Source: Dryas octopetala
Taxonomy: Eukaryota; Streptophyta; Magnoliopsida; Rosales; Rosaceae
Reading direction: 5' to 3'
NCBI GenBank assembly: GCA_963921425.1
Contig: OY992839.1
Location: 16,471,409 to 16,535,408 of the forward strand
Length of the DNA stretch: 64,000 nucleotides
Both the position numbers and the translations under genes were made by a program. Under the pieces are notes generated by a model, which searched no databases, was not told the DNA's origin, and saw only the letters and a list, made by a program, of their open reading frames with translations. This document shows, piece after piece, positions 58,796 to 64,000 of the stretch (positions within the stretch are counted from its first letter, which is position 1; the number at the start of each line of letters is the position of its first letter).

Positions 58796-60850
58796 GTACG
58801 TACACGTACTATAATTGAAGTGTAATATACCTCATGGGGTGTAACTAGTCACATACAATAAGCTTAGATCGACAATGTTTGGGATCACTACACCATTTCC
58901 CCCTTATCATCACTATTTTTTTTCTGTTAGCTATTGCTGCAGCAATCACTATCATTGGTTGTGATTTAGAAATTGTCACCCTGCAGTCACCTTTAGGTTG
59001 ATGGTTGTTCAGAATGGGGTGGCAAAGTGGCTAAGCAAACCATTTTTTTAGAATGGTGGAATTTATAGACCAAAACTGTACTTTTCTGCTGACAAGTTCT
59101 GCCTCCACCAATGTTGCAGATAGTTACTCAATTTGTAGAACATTTATATTATTAAACAATCTCCATGGACTTTGGTGACTAATTAATTAGGATTCAAAAT
59201 GCATTTTGCCACCAAATTAAAATTGCAGCTATTTGAACTGCAGTTTTTCAGTTTTGGGCAATTTGCAAACCCTTTTCCCACCCTATTATTTTCCAATGGT
59301 GCTTGCTGATACTTACATTGCAACAAGAATTATGCACAAAGTCAGACCACAACACAATGTCAATTAAATCCTACATTACAACTCATTCCATGCAGGAATT
59401 CATAAGTTTTCTTTACACCAATTTACAAAAGAATACAACCGAAAGGGAAAAACTTACCCTCATAAATAGAGAACCCCCACATTGCCAAAAACATATAGAT
59501 CAATGTATACAGAGAAAAAAATAATCTACTGTACACTAGAGCTATCACCAACTCATGGACATTTGCATTTGTTGGTGTTTAGAGCACTAGATCCCGCTGT
59601 TTTCCTCACAACCTTCCAAGTTTACATCCTACAATTCACAAAAAAAAAAAAAAAAAACAGAGATAGTGATGAAAATTGTAACAACTTTATTCACCCAATA
59701 AGTTATATAAAATGTCTTCATCCTTACCAATAACAGTAAATTGTTATTATCAATCTTATAGTATAACATTGCAAGATATGATAAGAAATTCAATAACAGT
59801 GAGTGTGAAGGCATGACATTCCATCTTTAAATTGTTTAATTAAGAAAGAATTAAGCAGCTTGAAATAGAAACCGGAATGGAGGTTGCTCAGTCAGTTAAT
59901 GAGCAACCTGAATGGAGGTTGCTCATTGCAGTCCTGAATGGAGGTTGTTTAATGAGATGCATACCTCATTAAATAGAAACCTTTCATTTTTTTTACTTTG
60001 CTCATTGTAGTCCTTCTATCACCTGCACACTAAGCAGCTTGAAACAAACCGAATCAAATCAGCTCATTGCAGCCTACACTTAAGGAAGGAAAGCTGATAT
60101 ATGATAAAATTAAAACTTCTACTCATTAATTGCTTCGCATAGAATGAACAACCTGTGCCTGCATTGTAAGATATTGAGGACAACATCATTAGGATCAACT
60201 GCACATGAACATTCAGCACAACCCATGTCCTCTCTTCTTCCTTATTTCATCAATTTCCATTTCCCATATTGTTCAAAGGCACATAAAAATCCTCCTACAA
60301 TTGAGTAGAAAAAAAAAAGCAAATGAATTCTTCCATTTAACTAAAAAAATCAATAAAGCAGTAAAAAACCATATCCTTTCCACAAAGCAATAAAATAATG
60401 GAACTCACTGCCACATCATGTTTTTCCAAATTGCAAAATATTATAAGATGAAGAGATCAATCTCGAAAGCACACAGTAATGCAAATACATGAATAAGCTT
60501 GTTAATGTTTTAACAGAGTAACACAAATAATAGTACACAGACATCCAAAACCCCAAAAACTACATTGTATTTGACTCATTGACAACCCTCATTGCATCAA
60601 GGACATAGCTAAAAATATAAATAAATAAATAAATAAAAGAAATCACAATAAGCTGAAACTGGAATACAAGCATCAAGTTTTCCAATCAAATTAAAACAAA
60701 TCTAATCATAAGGCAGCATAAGTGCATTGACATTTACCTAGGAAAAGAACCTGAACAAAAAAAATGAACAAAGGGTGAGTTTTTGGCATCTTCCTCTACA
60801 AACATTTTGATTTGAAAAAGGGAAATAAAAATGCATCGGGTTGAAGCGCT
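58796..60850. other. AT-rich spacer, no gene recognised
   Basis: 59,870-60,080 carries local repeats of the phrase GAATGGAGGTTGCTCA and of GCTCATTGCAG. An A-run lies at 59,640-59,657. The ORFs here are short and AT-driven. Confidence 0.4.
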
Positions 60851-60852
60851 TA

Positions 60853-60922
60853 CCAGTGAGGCCAAGAGAGAACTTGGTGATGAGGGCTCCGGTTATGGCG
60901 TTCGACTTTCTCTTCTTCGCCA
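60853..60922 (-). CDS. orphan first-exon-like ORF, unknown product
   Basis: The sequence CTAGGGTTTGGATTCG before ATGGCGAAGAAGAGAAAGTC resembles a plant 5' UTR and start. The encoded MAKKRKSNAITGALITKF continues for about 24 codons to a good splice donor (CTGGTAAGCG). Downstream on the same strand a short exon-like piece lies at about 60,738-60,752 (TTTTGTTCAG then GTTCTTTTCCTAG before GTAAAT). I do not recognise the protein. It could be the 5' end of a real gene, a lncRNA or a broken copy. The promoter side (61,000-61,140) has a GGTGA repeat. Confidence 0.35.
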
Positions 60923-61560
60923 TCGAATCCAAACCCTAGGAAGGAGAAAGGACAGAAAAATATGTTACGATATACTTTTGTGAAAGAAAAAAGAAGATAA
61001 ATGAAACGATGAGGTCATGAGAGAAAGGGAGTGAGTGAGAGGGAAAGGGAATGGGAGGTGAGGTGAGGTGAGGTGAGGTCGGGAGAGATAGAGGGAGGCA
61101 AGAGTTGAGATTGTGAGAGAAAGAGAGATGAGGGAGGCGCATCTGAAAAAAAAAAAATGAAAAGGGAGTTAGGTTTTGAGTACATAAGATTTTTTTTTTT
61201 TTTTTTTTAAGCCACTAGAGTCTTTTTTTAGTGGGAATGGGCTTAGGAGTGGGAATGGGCTGTAATAGTGGGATGGGTTTGTAACTATTATTTCTATAGG
61301 TTGAGTATTAAGTGGGAAATAATAATTATAAACATTTTATTAATCCCACCTTTGTCCCTTTTGGTTGAATTTGGAGTGGGGAAGGAATAATTATCTTCAC
61401 TAATCTATCAATTTGGTTTCAATTTTTTTGTTGCTACTTATTAGTCAACTATATTACAAATTAGTGGGACTTAAGGCAACTATTAACTCTACCATAATTT
61501 TTAAAACAACCAAAATATTAATTAGTGATGAAAAAAAATGTTAATAGCCACTAACTCTAA
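60923..61560. other. upstream sequence of the orphan exon and spacer
   Basis: GA-rich and (GGTGA)n sequence at 61,000-61,140, with a T-run at 61,191-61,209. 61,210-61,300 has repeated GTGGGAATGGGCT phrases. No gene is seen. Confidence 0.4.
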
Positions 61561-62230
61561 AATAGTTTCTCTTCAAGGTGAGCATAGGCCATATTTGTTG
61601 TAGTGGATGCAGTTGGTTCGACCAATTATGATGAGTAGAATGGATGTCGTCCAATGACTTTGATCAACTCCATCAACTCCATCATATAAACAAAGTCATT
61701 TTGTCTTTAAGACAACTTGACTTATAATTCATTTTGGCTGAACATGGTAGACAAATCGAAAACCGTTCAACAATTGATTAAATAGTCATCGTTTCAAGTA
61801 TTTATTGAAATTACTTTATTTTTCTATTTATTCGATCACAAGTATTAATGGTTTTCGATTTATCTGATCATTTGCAGGAATCCTTGTATAGAAAATAGAT
61901 AGCTTTGATCATCAAACTACAATGCGGATTGGGTGTCACAAGACATACCTCAACGAAAGAACTATATATTTTAGGTCTCTATTCAAAAATCATCCTTGTG
62001 ACAAATCGAAAACCATTAAGCTATCGAAAATTGATCAAATAAATAGATGAACAAAATATTTTCGATAAACAATTGAAATGATGATCATTTAATTAAACGG
62101 GTAAATGGTTTCTAGTTTAGCTAATTTTTTAAATCTTTGAATATAGACCTAAAAAATAGACGGTTCAGATCGTTCAAATACTATATAGAGTGGCCCTTAT
62201 GAGGCCAGAATCCCTTAAATAAAATTATTT
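61561..62230. repeat. decayed inverted-repeat element(s)
   Basis: GACAAATCGAAAACC occurs at 61,751 and 61,999, and the complementary GGTTTTCGATTT at 61,850. ATATTTTCGAT occurs at 62,059, a phrase also present at 55,478. These are probably degenerate relatives of the intron MITEs; boundaries are unclear. Confidence 0.4.
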
Positions 62231-63185
62231 GAAGGATTACTCAATGGAATGAGTCTATATATATATGTATATAATATCAGCACTAAGGTCATGAGGATCT
62301 GGTCCAGACCCGAATACTATACGGCTAAACATGATGGGAAAGTTTTTATGAATGAAGAAGTTCTCATATAAGATGGACATTATGTATCGCTATATAGTAT
62401 TTAGGTCTGAATCAGATCCTGACAACCCCAGTTTGCATGAGAGGACTGATATATACACACAAAATGGCATTCGTAGTTTAAACAAACAGCTAGGGTAAAT
62501 TAAGAACCTTTGAGCTAGCTGACATAACTAGATTGGGTGTTAAATTGGGGAGGTGGGGGGGATTGAGGCTTCACCAAGGCAGTTGGGTAGTCGGCAGGCA
62601 AATTAACCTGAAACCCGTTATAAAGTAGACAAGTTAGAGCCACTAACCGCCTTCTAAGATGGCTTCTATGATTAAAAAGGCATATATGGCCTCTCATAAA
62701 AACACATATATAATGATATTGCTGCGCTAGAGCACGCGTACGTGGAGCTGTTCTGCAATGACACGTGGCTCTCCAGTTGACATGTTTTAGAGAAGATTTA
62801 GATGAGAGAAATACGCACTCAACCTCTAGCTCCTAACTTCCTAAGCCTAAGGGATTCAAATCCACAAGACTGAGTTGATGGAATAAGCGTGTAGTGTTCA
62901 ACATGTGATCATGAGGGATATCATGTATATCTCATGCATGCATTTCCTTTCCCATTCTTTCCCACAAGCTTAATTAATTTGTTGAGCTAATTAATACCTT
63001 TTTGTTTTTTCTTTCCTTTTGGCATATATTAATGCTATCTCTTGTCATATTTTTGACGCTAATGTTTTTTTGTTTTTTTTTTTAACCAGATTTTTTACAT
63101 TAATGCTTATATATAATGAGTGATTATGTTCTCATCCCATCTTGTTTACCCCATCCATGAAAATTTTTTCCATCTACGACTTAGA
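62231..63185. other. AT-rich spacer, no gene recognised
   Basis: Short ORFs only and no domain. Poly-T at 63,070-63,083. Confidence 0.4.
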
Positions 63186-63190
63186 TATTG

Positions 63191-63420
63191 TTTTTCCATC
63201 TACGAATTAGACCTGACAAATTATACACGATAACAGGAATGTACGTGACAAATTAATTCATTAACTAAACTTGGCATGTAATGCGACATGACTATGCGTG
63301 AAAAATTAATTTTTTCCATCTACTAATTAGACCTGACAAATTATACACGATAACGAGAATGTGACAAATTAATTCATTATCTAAACTCGGCATATAACGC
63401 AACATGAATATGCACGCAAA
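63191..63420. repeat. tandem duplication, two units of about 115-120 bp
   Basis: Both units start TTTTCCATCTAC(G/T)AATTAG and share CTGACAAATTATACACGATA, then CTAAACT(T/C)GGCAT. The second unit begins near 63,312 and has small internal deletions. Confidence 0.8.
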
Positions 63421-64000
63421 TTTACATATTGGAATTATAGCCAATTCTAGGATTTAGGAGGCTCTGGGCAAGACTAAAAATTGTGGCCCTGTATGGAAGT
63501 CATTTAATAACTATAATTAAGGAAGAGAAAAAAGGAAAAAAAACCCAGCAGCTCCCAATTCGCAACCCATCCTCCCTCTTCACCATCATCGGCAACCCCC
63601 CTCCCCCTCTCATCGACGATCACGAGTTCATGTGGGGTGGCTTTTGATTTTTAGTTGTTTATGTTTTTAATTGGGTTGTTTTTTATTTTATTTTATTTTT
63701 AGTTTGTTCTTACTTTTATAAGTTTAATTAATTTTTATTTGTTATTTGGTGTCCATGGGCTTCATTAATCAATGTGGCTTAAATTTTGGGGCTAAATCGA
63801 CACCTAAGTATCCGCCATATAAGTGTCGCATAAAAAATTAACGGTTATTTTGACGAAATAGCTAATAAAGGTATGAACTTGACACGAAATCGTAATTGGG
63901 ATACTTAATTGCAACTTTTTGTAATTGAGGTACCAAGTTGAAGAAACAAGTCAAACTTAAGGTACTAACATGTAATGCATGTGCTCAATATAATTCTACT
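63421..64000. other. AT-rich end of window, no gene recognised
   Basis: A C-rich patch at 63,540-63,620, then AT-rich sequence. Nothing codes convincingly. Confidence 0.4.

Overview
This is plant nuclear DNA, most likely from a woody core eudicot. The evidence is AT-rich intergenic sequence, GT-AG introns, Tat-type Ty3/gypsy LTR retrotransposons, an endogenous caulimovirid, MITEs and SINE-like repeats, and three genes that look like ordinary dicot housekeeping genes (an MZT1/GIP1 microtubule protein, a peroxisomal AAE1-like acyl-CoA ligase and a UPF0496 protein). The species cannot be told from sequence reading alone.

Layout. Positions 1-48,940 are almost entirely nested mobile DNA. An LTR-like repeat (family X, minus orientation) enters from the left edge and ends at 27,254. 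It is split twice: by a solo-LTR-like element B1 (1161-4078, duplication ATCAG) and by a 22-kb palindromic Tat-lineage composite (4533-26699, duplication ACTGG). The composite holds left LTR, broken gag-pro and partial RT on the plus strand, then a multi-exon plant-mobile-domain (PMD) gene (12,428-15,404, plus), then integrase, RT/RNase H, gag-pro and right LTR on the minus strand. Both outer ends are U3 ends. Next come a decayed caulimovirid fragment (27,255 to about 33,340, minus) and a second nest: outer B3, with B2 inserted at 34,944-36,800 and a complete X copy at 37,035-40,157. X-right also serves as an in-window empty-site relative for both insertions into X-left. From 40,265 to 48,942 there are remains of an RPA1-like gene interrupted by an LTR-like repeat, a strong short hairpin and another solo LTR.

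Positions 49,000-64,000 are gene-bearing: MZT1/GIP1 (+), AAE1-like (-, two exons, C-terminal SKL) and UPF0496 (-, two exons, with a 1.8-kb intron filled with MITE-like inverted repeats). The rest is AT-rich sequence with SINE-like repeats, an orphan exon-like ORF and a roughly 120-bp tandem duplication.

How the parts work together. The right half of the composite is a nearly intact Tat element (gag-pro, RT with two RNase H domains, integrase) with a convergent spliced PMD gene beyond integrase. The left half is an inverted partial copy. The matching 5-bp duplications at two U3 termini suggest that one inverted cDNA molecule was integrated. Transcripts from either LTR could fold into a long hairpin. 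The genes at the right end are unrelated to this and look like normal host loci.
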